Source: Triplophysa rosa (taxonomy: Eukaryota > Chordata > Actinopteri > Cypriniformes > Nemacheilidae). From it: a DNA stretch of 64,000 nucleotides. Position numbers and translations under genes: made by a program. The notes beneath the pieces are model-generated. The model had not been told where the DNA came from. It ran no database searches and was given only the letters and a program-made list of their open reading frames with translations. Below, piece by piece: positions 1 through 18,100 of this stretch (position 1 is its first letter; every line of letters begins with the position of its first letter). The DNA lies in contig NC_079896.1 of NCBI RefSeq assembly GCF_024868665.1, positions 26,293,406-26,357,405 of the forward strand, written 5' to 3'.

Positions 1-78
1 ATAAACGTACGGACATATTACAAATTTTCCAGTGCTATAGCATAAATGCTTAAATGAACACATCCTTTCTCAGTGCAT

Positions 79-440
79 TTAAACCTCAGTTTCATCCAGC
101 TTCAAAAATTGTACAAAAGGACTCCATATCTCCTCAAAGGTTTTATATTTATCTTTTAGAATATAACTTGATATGTATGATGCCATTTCTATAAACCAGC
201 GTCTTATGTCAGGGGCATTAACACATTCCCAATGTAAAGAAATAAGCCGTTTTGCTTGTAATATACACATATCCAAAAACAAATATTCATTTTTTTAAGT
301 TCCATTTCCACAGTGTACAGATGGAATATAAAAATCAAGGGCACCTCATTCCAGAATTGCTGTATATGTTCACACTCCCAATCGTTGTAGCAAGTTAGTA
401 ACGTAATGCCTTGTTAACTTAGTTTCACAGGAGACTTAAA
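79..440 (-). mobile_element. Decayed LINE (L1-like) ORF2 3' fragment
   Basis: On the minus strand the segment reads, with frame interruptions, as the end of a non-LTR retrotransposon reverse-transcriptase polyprotein. A motif of the type W-E-C-x-x-I-Q-x-F-W appears near 360-400. It is followed by an open stretch (79-282) containing RRWFIEMASYI and a K-x-F-E-x-I-W-x-P-F ending, typical of the C-terminus of fish L1-like elements. No full-length element, poly-A tail or target-site duplication could be seen. It sits 3' of nudt15 exon 2, inside the presumed last intron or just beyond the gene. The family assignment rests on remembered motifs and is moderately sure. Confidence 0.55.
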
Positions 441-635
441 AACAGTGGCATTTTTTCTCTTTTTGATTTTCAAAAAAGTATTGTATGTATCACAAATGTT
501 AAGTGTGAAGATGGTGTGAGACAGGCAACAGTCTGGCACGCCAGATTTTTATCACTGTTCTTAAGATTCTTTGGGCGGACCACCCGAGGCTAAAACTAGA
601 TAGGCAATAACACATAAAACAAAGATTAAAGCTAC

Positions 636-1189
636 CTTCATTTTTCTCCGGTTCCAGATTGACTGGTTCAGCGGATAAAGACCTGTCCAGCTCTCCCTGC
701 ATGAAGATTGTGATATAATGGTAGTTTTCTTCCAGTCTGATGGAGTTGACGACAGATGTGAAGCGGATGTTTTTCACATGGACACCAGCTTCCTCCATCA
801 CCTCTCTCTGTGCACAGTTCTCCCACGTTTCTCTGATTATTATGCAGCGGAACATTTATTTCACGTCTCTAGTTTCCATATTAACGTAGATTAATGTAGT
901 GGCACTTGTCATAGGAAAATGTAACATAAATGTAAGTATTTACAGGAATGTAGTGAAACATGTTTTCATTTTATTGCTGTAGAAAAGGCCACAGTGATGT
1001 ACTTTAGTGATAATAATCTTACCCAAATTCAATGTGACCTCCTGGTAACTGGTATTTACCTTTTCCCACCATGGTTTTTCTTTTTCCTAACAGAATGCAT
1101 CCTGGGTTGCAGGAATCTGTCACAAGAACCCCAATTCCCACTCCAGGACGTCTGGGGACGGGTTTGCCATTTTGAACCAGCTCAGTCAT
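636..1189 (-). CDS. nudt15: nudt15, nucleotide triphosphate diphosphatase NUDT15 (partial, exons 1-2)
   Basis: NUDT15 is a cytosolic Nudix hydrolase that removes diphosphate from oxidised and thiopurine nucleotides. Two coding exons are visible on the minus strand: 1023-1189 (ATG at 1187-1189, beginning [18 protein letters not shown]) and 636-832. They are joined across a GT-AG intron (donor at 1021-1022, acceptor next to 832). The join completes a canonical Nudix box, GX5EX7REUXEEXGU, running from G-H-I-E-F-G in exon 1 to R-E-V-M-E-E-A-G-V in exon 2, so the catalytic glutamates are intact. Exon 2 ends in phase 1 at a gtagct donor. The expected final exon (about 50 residues in mammals) was not found between 1 and 635, so the gene runs off the left edge. 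It lies head-to-head with sucla2, the same arrangement as in human 13q14. The start is chosen by homology; an in-frame upstream ORF extension is probably 5' UTR. Confidence 0.85.
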
Positions 1190-1433
1190 GTTACTTAAGC
1201 TGTGATGAAAGAGACAGAGTTTTAAAACTGTACTCTGTGTCCTTATGGCTTTAACAAGAATCCAAAAGTGTTTGTTCTGTAAATCCATCTGACTTCTATC
1301 GTTTTTACTTGAAGAACTCTAGATTCCAAGTAGTGTACCCTATCAATAAATATCATGAACAATGACTAATTATTTAGTCCCTAAGATTTTAAATTTAGTT
1401 GGTTTAGGAGTATTGCATTAGCAGAACAGAGCA

Positions 1434-1520
1434 CAAAGGTCATGGGTTCGATTACCAGGGTATACCTTGAATGCACTGAAGTGCTTTGAGAAAAAGCATC
1501 TGCCAAATTTAATTTTTTAA
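1434..1520 (+). repeat. tRNA-derived SINE fragment
   Basis: The segment contains a B-box-like GGTCATGGGTTCGATTACC. It is followed by the tail AATGCACTGAAGTGCTTTGA and AAAAGCATCTGCCAAATTT, the standard 3' body of cyprinid tRNA-derived SINEs. The same body recurs at 61620-61735. The A-box half is missing or decayed. Confidence 0.6.
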
Positions 1521-2278
1521 TTTCCATTTGCAATGAGATCTTGGGGCAAACCTTACAATCCAAAGAACCCACTGCAATTCCATCGCAAACCACTAGAGGT
1601 TCACCAAGCCCTAAAAGTGTAGTGCTGCTGGTCCGAAAGGGCCACAGAATTAAAATGAAACATTAATAAAGAAAAACTAAAGAATCTGACACAAAAACAT
1701 TGTTTAGCTCATTTCTAGACCTTACTATCATATGTTAAATTTCAGACAATTTTCAAAGACCATGTACCATAATGCATCCCTAAAAAAGGTCAAAGGTCAA
1801 ATTAAAAGACACATTTTGAAAAAAATGTTTAGCCTCGAATATAAATGTATAATGGGTCACATAGAGAATTAATGTGCAATTTTAGTTCTTTTAAATCTTA
1901 ATTTTAGCTATACACTTTGTCCTAGTTTAAAGTACATCTTTTTTTAAAGGTGTTTTTATTTTGCACAGATTTACATTTCACTGCAGGTTGTAAGTATATA
2001 TGTGACAAATTAAACTTACATTTTGGGTGTGACATTTGCATAAGTGAACCACCTCAGTTGAAAGCTTACCTAGATCTAACTTGCCAGATGAATCTACTAA
2101 CAGAGCGCATTTCTTTTGCGTCTGTTACAAATTGTAAACATAACAGAATACGCAACAATTCTCTCTTTTTTTTAATAAAGCAAGCAAATCCCTATCACGA
2201 GCAACACACGTTGATATGAAATGGAGAATCTTCTGGTGCCCCATATCCATGCCAAAGAGCGGCTGCGCGCGCAGTTGA

Positions 2279-2342
2279 TGTACGTCATCGCGCATGCGCG
2301 TCCCGTCGTTTGTTTTCCGCTGCGCCGCTAGTGCAGAGCAAC
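2279..2342. promoter_or_regulatory. GC-rich sucla2 proximal promoter with NRF-1 and CRE-like sites
   Basis: Just upstream of the sucla2 start codon is a CpG-dense block holding TACGTCA (2281-2287, half of a CRE/ATF site) and CGCGCATGCGCG (2289-2300). The latter is a palindrome matching the NRF-1 consensus YGCGCAYGCGCR. TTTTCCGC nearby reads GCGGAAAA on the other strand, an ETS-like core. NRF-1 and GABP control many nuclear genes for mitochondrial proteins, which fits sucla2. The block also lies in the shared interval with divergent nudt15. There is no obvious TATA box. Sites are read by eye; function is inferred. Confidence 0.55.
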
Positions 2343-7335
<4,993 letters not shown>

Positions 7336-7783
7336 CAGAACAATCCCACGAACCACAGCACCATTTAAACATCCTCTATAAACTGAATCCTGTCTCAGAT
7401 CTCCAACAGAGTTCTTCACAGCCCCGTGTGACGGTCCGGCTTCTGTCTTCCCGCGGTTCCCGTCCTTCAGTTTCACCAGCGCTTACAGAATGCAAACGCT
7501 CACGTGTGTGCACGGTAGCGCTTCCATTTCACCCGAGCCCATGGAACATGTCCGCTAGCATACTGTGGGTTATTTTGGTTGCGCTGGTTTAGATGGGGGT
7601 CGGTGTTACTCCCTACTGTAAACTGTTGTTTATTTTGTCAATTGTTTGTTTGTTTCCTTCAGTGGAGAATGTATTTATGTGGGACTGTATTTATACTGTC
7701 GAAATGGGGATCCGACTCTTTGGATATAGATTGTCTCTGGCACACTTATACACACAGTATCTGTAAAAGAAAAGCCCACTCCC

Positions 7784-7820
<37 letters not shown>

Positions 7821-8012
7821 CCGCCCTCCCTTCCTTCCTCTGCTTTCCGTCGGGAGCGCGTGTCGCTGCAGGACGTCCTCTTTGTTCTCCTGAAGAGAAA
7901 TGCACCATTTCCCTTTCAAACAAACGCACAAGCACTCGTAGGGAATATGTGTGCGTTATAAGTGTTCTCTCAGTGTGAAATAGAGCTGCCTCCGCAGCAG
8001 AGAAACAATAAA
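7336..8012 (+). other. sucla2 3' UTR and candidate poly-A signal
   Basis: Non-coding sequence follows the sucla2 stop. AATAAA occurs at 8007-8012, with a second one at 8733-8738. A CT microsatellite (about 7785-7820) lies inside the presumed UTR. The true cleavage site is not determinable from sequence alone. Confidence 0.45.
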
Positions 8013-8201
8013 AAACACTCAAGCGTCTCTGAGGATGATGTCACTGTCTGTTTTTGAAATGTCAAGCTTAGAAAATAGTTTCGTTTGCATGCGTGTTTTG
8101 TAGTAAGAATCCAACTTCTGCTGTAAAGGTAGAACAATGAAACCTGGAGAGTATCCAAACTGGACCGGACTGGTGTCCTGTAGAATTTAGATCCAGTCCT
8201 T

Positions 8202-8464
8202 CAAGGGGCAGTTCACCCAAAAATTAACATTTTGTCATTATTTACTCACCATCAAGTTGTTGCAAAAATGTCTTTGTTTTGTTGAACACAAAGAATGATG
8301 TTTGGATATATTGGGGCACCATTGACATTCTTTCCACTATGGTAGTCAACGGTGCCCTAGAAATGTCAGTTGCTAACATTCTTCCAAATATTCATCAGAA
8401 CAAAGACATTTATGCAACTTGAAGGTGAGTAAATAATGACAGAATTTTAGAGTATCTCTTCAAG
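8202..8464. mobile_element. MITE, 'GGGACAGTTCACCC' family, copy 1
   Basis: A left end reading AGGGGCAGTTCACCCAAAAA and an inverted right end GTGAGTAAATAATGACAGAA flank a short centre with an AAATATTCATCAGAACAAAG-type body. The element belongs to the same non-autonomous family as the best copy at 33708-33899. It carries no coding sequence. It lies between sucla2 and htr2a. Confidence 0.6.
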
Positions 8465-9382
8465 GTTTAAGCAGAGATGAAATGTTTAGGTAGCCTGGCA
8501 CTACTGTACATATAAATATTGAATAGACCATAGCATGACTTTGATTTGTTCATAAATATTTTTCTGAGAAACATGCTAACGAGGATCAGCTCAACCGGCC
8601 ATTCGTTTCACACAGAGGTGACGTGGACAGTCCCACGTGTGAACTCACATCATCAAAATGTCATTATTATCATCATCATTTGGAAGCAAAATAGCTACAA
8701 AAAATGTTAATCCCATATCAGTCTACGCAGACAATAAAGTTTTGTGCGAAACCTCTCTTGAACCCTTTCTAAATTGTTTATTTGCAGAGAACTTGTAGTT
8801 GATTTGTGGTAAACAAACCCGTTTGCTGCAAATGTTTGCCACAAGTACCAGATCTTCACTCTTGGCAATATTTATTCATTCTACTGAACCCTTTCAATCG
8901 CCAGATTTCTGTTTCGATGTTTTTCTCAGCTCTTTGGGTTGCGGTCCGGATGCTGATGTGGCATCTTTGACCTCTTCGAGTGTTTGGCAGCATCTCGCTG
9001 TAAACCAAAGTCAACATTCACCTCCGTGGAAATGAAATGTACATAATTTCCCTTCACGCCGCAGGCTCCTTCATATTCACCTGATTATTTATGGTGAAGT
9101 GAAGTCTCTCGGTGTTTGGAGTCTGATGTGCCCCTCCGGCTGAAATTATCTTCAGCTTTTTGAGTTGAACTGCTTCAGGGCTCTGCCTGTGAACTCACTG
9201 GAACTAAGTTGAAATGACACTCTGGAACATTTTGGGTGAGATTTGCTTTTGCCTATGGAAGGCAGTTTAAACAACTCGTGATATCAGAATGCATCATTTA
9301 GGCTTTCAAATGGACAGTGACTGACATGAATTATTTTAAGAATAGATCTGCGTCTCACCTCGCACACCCCTGAAACTATAAA

Positions 9383-10100
<718 letters not shown>

Positions 10101-10710
10101 AAAGCTATACTACCAATTCTCCTTACATTCCCCCTGGCCTTCTCTCAATCCTTTTTGTCCTCTTCTCTCTCATTAGTTCAGCTGCTGTGACAGGGGTTCA
10201 TAAATCTTTCGTTGAGAGAGGTGAGCCGGCGCACTTCTCCCACCTCACCTGCTGTACATCAGGTGCTCACACAAACCGCACACGTGTGTTTTCCCCTACA
10301 TGTTCTGTCAGCCATATAAGGAGTGTAACCGAAAGCACACAGGGATGGAGTTATGGAGAAATGATAGAGATTGTTGTTTTTTCAGGTATCTGCTTTTATA
10401 TAAACACTCAGCTGACAGCTGGTCGTAGATTGTGCCTTAGAGGCAATCCTCGTTTGTCAATAAGAAGGAGATGAAGTGATGTGAGTCTTCAACAAACTTG
10501 TTCATCAGTTGAGCTGATGCTCTGTTGCCTTGGTAACCGTCCATCGCAGCCCCCTTTCCCACCCCACACAGTGTTGGTCTAGGGGTGTTAATTATTTTTA
10601 TCTGCTTTTTGTCCTTTCCACCTCTGAATGTTCTATATCTAATGTAGCGTACATTGTGTTTTTAAAAGGACATGGCGTTGTTATGCCAGATGACATGAAC
10701 ACACACTGTA

Positions 10711-10935
10711 TGTCCATCATTTACTCATGTTATTTTAAACCTGTTTGGGTTTCTTTCTTCTGTAGAACACAAAAGAAGATATTTTGAAGAACGTTGAACG
10801 CCATTGACTTCCATTGTATGAACACAAAACATTTCTCAAAATATCTTCTTGTGTGTTCCTCTGAAGAAAGACCCGCATACAGATTAACACCCACATGAGA
10901 ATGAATAAATGATGACAGAACTGAACTATCTCTAT
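10711..10935. mobile_element. MITE, 'GGGACAGTTCACCC' family, decayed copy 2
   Basis: The core of the family is recognisable: CATCATTTACTCATG, then TTCTTTCTTCTGTAGAACAC, AGAAGATATTTTGAAGAA, CCATTGACTTCCATTGTATG, and the inverted half ending AATGATGACAGAACTGAACT. The outer termini have decayed. Confidence 0.55.
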
Positions 10936-11442
10936 TATCTCTAAATGTACAAACAAACAGAATTGTTCTTTGAATTAACTGTTCAATTCAGAAAAGCCAA
11001 GTCGCGCGTGCTTTTATTGTATTGTAAAATCTGCTAAACATCTCTTTTAATATTCCACTATTGAGAAGAATGGGTTGAAGTTGTTTGCTCTTGCAATAGG
11101 CTTCTGTTTTTGATCAGCGTTCTGCTTTTGTTACAAACCAAAAAAAGGGTTTGCTTTGTAGTTCTCCATCTGAAATGTTTCATTTTAGTGTTGTATTATT
11201 GACATTTTCTAAATTCTTTCAGCTCATTAGTAGGAATGCTCAGACATTTTTCTAATAGCTCAGGAGATTTGATGAAGTTCTCAGTATTGCTCAGAGAAAT
11301 AAAAGCAGGAACTATTTGTCAGATTTTTCACATGAGAAAAATCTGAGATGCAGATGAGACTAACAAAATTTCCAAAATAGACTCTTTCTGATGTCCGGAA
11401 GAGGTAAGACAGTTCTGTTGCGTGTGTATCAGTGTGTGTGTT

Positions 11443-11705
11443 TGTGTGGCCTTGTTTTTATATCCCGGTGGGGACCTAAACCTGACCGCACCACAACTGA
11501 TGGGGACTCATGTCACCAAAATTGAGGTCCCCATGGGCAAATCACAAAGCGTACAGAACGATATTTTTTTAAATCTAAAAATTGAAACAGTTTTCTATGA
11601 TCTTTAGGTTTAGGGGTAGGGGATAATATACAGTTTGTACAGTATAAAAATCATTACGCCTATGGACTGTCCCCACGGAGATAGTAAACCAGACATGCGC
11701 GTGTG
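11443..11705. mobile_element. Short inverted-repeat element (GGGGACC type)
   Basis: The segment contains TATATCCCGGTGGGGACCTA, TTGAGGTCCCCATGGGC, TTTAGGTTTAGGGGTAGGGG and CTGTCCCCACGGAGATAGTA. This is the pattern of a common teleost non-autonomous DNA element built around inverted GGGGAC motifs and flanked by GT-rich sequence. It has no open reading frame of note. Confidence 0.45.
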
Positions 11706-12389
11706 TGTGAGACACTTCTGTTGTGTGTGTTAGTCCCTTGTGAGTCCCTCGTACAGTTAGTTAATATAATGGTGTGTGATTGAGGGCTTGTATCCGTGTA
11801 CACATGGGATGTGCTAATTGCTTTCTATGAAGTCTTTTATCAGTTAAATGAGATCCAGCAGTCTCCCCGGCAGGCGCAGGGTTCTGCTGAGTCTCAGAAT
11901 GTGTGTTTGTACATGAGCTCAATACATCTGTGACTGTGTGAGCACGGCAGAGATTCATGAGCAATACATCTGAAATTAGAGCAAGCTTCTATATGATCCA
12001 TGTGCAGTATGGAGAACAAGAACAGTCCTCGTTATTGTAAATAAAGACCTCCGTCTCAAATGGGTGTTGCTGACCCCAGCTCAACAAGATTTCATATCGT
12101 CCTTTATCTTTCAAAACAAACGTAATACACACTGCTGCTTAAGGACTCATACGGTCTTCCCGTATTTACACATGCTAACACAGGTTTGGTGTTTAGAAAT
12201 GAAGGAAGGTCTATTTAATTCAGTACATCCTTCTGTAGGATCCCAATGTTAAAGTTGTGGTTGTTTATTTGAAACATTATTTGAACATACTGTCAGTCTG
12301 ATCATAATATATCGAGGCTCAGTTCAGCTCGGGTTATTTAAACATCGACACAAAACCTTATCGTAGGGTGCGTATCAATGGGAATATTT

Positions 12390-12480
12390 CATTCAATTAA
12401 ATTCAAGTTTAATGTAGCACTTATTTACAGTCTTCTATTATTGCAATGCAACTTTACAGAAAATTGTAGAACAAACAACA
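12390..12480. repeat. Decayed dispersed repeat (TTCAATTCAAGTTTA type)
   Basis: ATTCAATTAAATTCAAGTTT followed by GTAGCACTTATTTACAG and GCAACTTTACAGAAAATTG matches the general shape of a widespread fish repeat. The remaining sequence between 11706 and 14520 shows no gene, only low-complexity CT-rich and AT-rich stretches and spurious open frames. Confidence 0.3.
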
Positions 12481-14520
12481 GACCCATAATAAATTGTATA
12501 AAAATAAAGACAAAATAACTGATTAAAAAACAGGAAAATTATAACGATTCATTTCATAATGCATTGCATTGTAGAATACGTGGTATAATAGCAAATTTTC
12601 CATTTCATGACTTCATCAAATGAGTCCATCAAATACAAAATGACAGCGTGAACTATCAGTCATAACCAAAAAATGAGGTTATGATTAAAGTTGCGTATCT
12701 ATCTGGAACATAGTTTTCTTATGTACGTGTGTTGAAGTACTGAGAAATCCAAACCAATAGCTCAACTTATGAATCATGTTGTGCATCGGACAGTTTTGAA
12801 CACAGATCGTTTATGTACTTGCTTAACATCTGAATTTTGTTTCGTTTTAACCTAAAAAAAAGTTTCACCTTAAGTAAACAATGACTGAGCCTAAACTCAC
12901 TTAAGTGGACCTTAGGAAAAAACCCAACAACAAATGATCAAGTTTGTGAGGCCTGAAGTTTCATCAATAGAGTCCGAGCTGTAATGACCCGTCCAGTCCA
13001 TGCTTTTTCCAGCCCTCCAGAGGTTGAACACTGATGGGCTTCATAATCACAGATGTGTGTGTGTGCAGGACAACCTGAAGCACATCTCAGTGTCCTTGTG
13101 TGCTACTGCTCCCAGGTGAGCAATTACAGCACATCCCCAACACACACGCACACACACCATCAGCCGAGTGTGTGGTTGAGAACCAGTCTGTCTGGCACAG
13201 GAGAAATCCATCATTTATATGGACGGATACAGACAGGGAAGGGAGGTTTTTAACCACTCTGTCCTTTACAGTTGGGACACATCTCTTCTTCTGCTGTTTG
13301 GCTTCTTCTTACCCCCCACATATCTCATCTGTCCCTCACATTTTGACATTTTTTTGCACTTTTTTGACTGGCTCCATGCAGAGGTCATTCTATATATTTC
13401 CTGCTATTCCGTGTCAGTTTTGTGTTCTTTTTTCTCACACAGATCCGTTGTTTATCCAGCTTCTCTGTCCTCATATTTTCCTTAATCCTACCTCTTTCTT
13501 GCTGCTCATCCTTTTCTCATCTATTTCAAGACCTCTCACCCAACTTTACCACAATCTATCTCTCCAACTCTTGCCTGGAGGAAGAAGTATCTCATTTTTC
13601 CGCAGTTTTAATAAAAGTGTGAATGTATTCTTGGAATATATTAAATATTCATCATTCCCGATGTGTATTAATATTGCATTATTAATATCCTGTGATGGCA
13701 GAGGTCTTCCGGGGAAGTGCATCGATTTACCTGGATTCTTTTGGGAAAGGAAGGGCATCTGTGCAACACCTTTGGCTGGATGGCATGTATTCAATGTGAC
13801 ATTTTGTGAATACTTGTTTAGTTAAAAACACGATTTCACGTGTTCCAATAAAATTCCATTGAAAGTTCGAATGGTAAACAGGACTCTAGGGAAAAAGAGA
13901 ATGATACTTGGATGTTACATGTAATTTTTGGAATTAGTTAAAAAAATTAGTAATTTCCCCAGTTTTTTAAGTTTAAAAGGTGAAAATGTACATTTTTATT
14001 CTGTTTATAAAACATTTAATTTCTAATAATGTATTTAAATTTCTCTTTGTTCACATTAAAGGTTAAAAAATAAAAATGTTTCGGTTGTCAATTACTCTTA
14101 AGTGTAAACAACTTTATTAGAATTAATGACATTTCTCCAAATTTGCAGAAAACCTCAAAAGATTCTGAGGATTTTTCCCACATAATTAACTACACGAAAT
14201 AAACATTCCCGAAACACAATGTATGCAATGTTTTTTTGTACATATTTGCTCTTTCTCCCAAGTTGTTCATGAAAATGCATTCAAAGTTCAAAAGGTATAA
14301 TGGAATGAGACATGGAAAAAGAAATTCCACCAGATTCCTCCTTTTGGTTTCTTTCCGAAGGATTTGTTTGAAATTCGGTGTAAATGCGTGTGTGAATAAA
14401 TGGGATCACATGTCTCCGTCGAGGCTGGAAAGCAGCGAAGGGACGACTCGGAGGCATGTCTTCCTGGAGAGAGCTCAAACAGTCTGGCTTCACTTACGCC
14501 TTCTGAAGAGAACTATCTCC

Positions 14521-14685
14521 AGAGAGAGCGAGAGAGAGAGAGAGAGAGAGAACAAAAGTGCTGTGAAGAGAGCGGATGAATGGAACGAATGGATGGAGAC
14601 GAGTGTTGATTTGATATGAGAGTCGAGCATCGTCTCAGGTTCATTCTTCGCCTCTGGATGTCGAAGAACTCTCTCAAATGTAACG
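14521..14685 (+). other. Candidate htr2a 5' non-coding exon and splice pair
   Basis: A GA microsatellite (14521-14551) is followed by sequence ending CTCTCAAATGTAACG at a GTAGGT donor (14686). A good acceptor, TTCTCTCATTGCAG, ends at 14846, after which unbroken sequence leads to the htr2a start at 15113. This is consistent with a spliced 5' UTR for htr2a. It is inferred from splice signals only. Confidence 0.3.
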
Positions 14686-15112
14686 GTAGGTATATCAACT
14701 CAACATTTATTCATCTTTTCTGTGACCCACTTTAAAGTGTAGTCTGAACGGGGCACAGTGTGTTCTGTGTATCTTATACACGTTTCCCTGATGTTTGGTT
14801 TAAACCGAGATCAAACGTTTCCCACTTTCTCGTTCTCTCATTGCAGTTCAAGTTGTCTCCTGACTCATAATCCATCTGCTCGGTGAAGCTCTAAACGCTT
14901 GCGTACAGCCAGGAAAACAAGACCGAGGCTCCTGAAGGTGACGGGGAACATGCTGTCGATGTCAAACTGGAACTTTCCGGCTTCCACACACTTGAAGAGC
15001 CATGGAAAGCATCCTACGGAGCGGACCGATGTCCCTCGATGGCTCTGAATGGGACGGGTGCTGGATTCAGCTCCTCTGTGGTATCGACGGACAGAAGTGA
15101 CAGCCGTGGGTG

Positions 15113-18100
15113 ATGGAGCAGAAGGTGTCTCTGGTTCTCAATAATTCAATGGATTGTAATGAGAGTGAAAACAGAAACAGGTCAGACTTTTTGACCGCGA
15201 TGTCTGTGCAGAAGAACTGGGTGGCTCTGTTGATTTCTCTGGTCATTATAATCACAGTGACGGGGAATATTCTGGTCATCATGGCCGTGAGTCTGGAGAG
15301 AAAGCTACAGAACGCCACCAACTACTTCTTGAGGTCTTTGGCCTTTACAGACATGCTTCTGGGTATCCTGGTGATGCCAGTGGCCATGGTGACCATCCTC
15401 TATGGTGAGTTTATTTATACGTTTCGTTTGAGTCTCAACTTAGTCTCAGGTGTTTCTTTTAAAATTGCTTAGGAGAAATAAAAACAAACAAATGGGAGTT
15501 GAAACGCACGAAGAGCATGGAGCTGTAAAATGAATGCGGATCTGGATTTGAGTCAATGAAATGTTCGAGTTCATATAGAGAGCTTCAATAATATAGACTT
15601 TCGATTGCAGACATGACAAATCTGAGCTTTGAGCTCAATTTCTGACTCTTGTTCACATATCAGAGACAGACAAGCTCTCCATTTACCTTCATTGATGTCA
15701 AAATAACTGAGATATCAAACATGATTTCATATTGATCAACAGTTGGAAGTTTGCCTTAAAAAAAAAAAATATATATATATATATATACGTATATATATAT
15801 ATATTAGATTTATTATAGTATGAAATGCTGTTGATTACCAAAAAAATGGTCATTTGTAAGTTTAAGCAAAAGTAATGAAGCAGCAATCAATGGTGCCGGG
15901 TGTTAAAGCTGGGCAAAGCCACCCAATTTTTAACCCCTTTTCTGTGCATCATGCAATCATTTTATTCGTAACTTTATTCGTGACTTGTTTTTTACAGTGC
16001 AGTTTTACAGTATATGTCGTAAAAACATCCTCATCCTCAGAGTAAAACATTATACATCCTCCAGTAATGTTCTTCCGGGTCAAAGGGTGATCTTGTTGGT
16101 AATATTTGTATACTTTGAAATCATGTGTTTTTCTTCCGAACATAAACGAGGCCTGCATACGTTCTGCTGGAAGGTGATTTATTTCTGTGCATAATGAGTG
16201 TGTGTTTGGCCGTCGGCTGTGTCTTAAATTAGCCGGCTTGTACTTACGCATGGAGAGAGAAATCCCTCTTCCCCTGACTTCCATCGCTTTGATGAAGAAT
16301 CAATTATGCAGTCATGATGCTTTGCTTTGGTGTGTGTTGGAGCTACAAAAAAGTGTGAAGGTTCCGTTCTGATGTCCCGAATAATTTAAGCCAGAGGATT
16401 CTAAAACACAACACTTTCTCCTTCTAATGTCCCAATGACAGCTGGCCCTGCCGACACACAACTCAATTATTTATTTTCCTCTATTCTTCCTGTGTTGGCA
16501 AAGTTTATCATGTGTAGATAATCACACTTTACACACCAAAACTTTATATAGCAATTAAAGCGTAATTTGTTTCTAACTCAATCTAATGTCAAAATAAGAG
16601 GAAAGTGAGATGTTTAGTCTGTAAACAAAACAAAACAAAAACAAAAATGACAATAAGCGAATTCGCCAAACTTTTGCTCATCACACATTCTGAGCAAACA
16701 CGCCATTTGCATTGCGTTATTACCTGGACACCTGGGGAAAGCAGGTGGTAAACAGATGTTTGTGTACATTTAGCATTGATCGTGACAGCAGTTATTCATC
16801 AAATGATGATCAGTCTGGAGCACTTTCTGCATTTTAAAGAGCTGATGCAGCTGCCTTGATCACAGTGTGAACTGATCAGAGCCAATGCTTTATTTCTTTC
16901 ATTTTTTCATTCATTAAATGACTTACGTCTTTCAATGGGTTAAAAGTTCGTCACAATCGGTCTGTTTAGCCGCAGGTCCATGCGTTACCAGTAACTGTTG
17001 AGAGATTCCATTTATAACTTTTTACATGGAAAATCTGTAAAAAAATAACAGTGAGCTGTGGTTCTGATATCTTTGCATCCTTATTCCCACGTCGATGATG
17101 TAATGTTATTATACATAAGCGAGTAAAAGCAGGTATATCCTACATGAAACCATGAATGCGAAAATACAGGTGCCGCTACAAAGCGTGGTTCTCTGTTTAA
17201 TCTGAACCTGTCATGACAACTCATGATTTGATTTTACAGAGAACAGCAGTTTCAGTGACGGTGATGTCGATGTGTAAAACTGTCCAGAATCTCATCGGGT
17301 TCAGCTTGCTCTTGTACTCAATAAAACAAAGACACGCAAGCTCTTCCAAAAGATCTCTGTTCTCCTGTCGTCATCAGAATAAAGGGCTGATCCTCGTGAA
17401 ACACAAAGCTTTGTTTTGTCATTGAAGATTATTAACGACGAGTACTATATCCCAAGATAATTATTGATGATTTTTGAGCGGGAGGTCTTCTGAAGAAAGC
17501 CTAAAGTTCTCCAGCACGATGAGATCTGGGTGGTTGTCATGCAACCTTCTCTACGTGTCTCTACGATGTGTGATATCCTTACAATCAATACAGTCAACGG
17601 GGTTCCGTGTTGTTTGGGTATCAAGATTTTTCCAAATATCGTCTTTTGTGTTCTATAGAAGAAAGGTTTAGAATGACACGAAGGATGATTTTTCATTTTT
17701 GACCAGCAGTACGTATTCGTGTCGTTTTCTGTTTCTTGTATTATGAGTACATAACACGTTCAATGATGCCCAATATTTGCCTGTGGAGAATGTGACGCTC
17801 TTTGCATGTGTTTAGGTTACACTTGGCCCCTGCCCTCGGCCTTGTGTCCCATCTGGATCTACCTGGACGTCCTCTTCTCCACTGCCTCCATCATGCACCT
17901 GTGCGCCATCTCTCTGGACCGCTACATCGCCATCCGCAACCCCATCCACCACAGCCGCTCAAACTCTCTAACTCGAGCCCGTGTTAAGATCACGGCAGCC
18001 TGGACCATCTCTGTAAGTAAGTGATTGATCCTCCAAGCCCAGGAGGAAATTGCTTTCCAGCTCGATTCTGAAACACTAAACAAGTGAGATTGCATCTATT

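Noticed and set aside
1950..2219. 89-codon plus-strand open frame between nudt15 and sucla2
   Set aside because: AT-rich intergenic sequence with no homology, start context or splice partner.
13100..13825. 241-codon open frame on the plus strand
   Set aside because: Composition is low-complexity (F, L, S, H-rich from CT-rich DNA), with no family motif, splice context or credible start; it lies in a repeat-rich spacer.
14236..14619. 127-codon plus-strand open frame before htr2a
   Set aside because: It runs through the GA microsatellite into the presumed htr2a 5' UTR and has no family resemblance.
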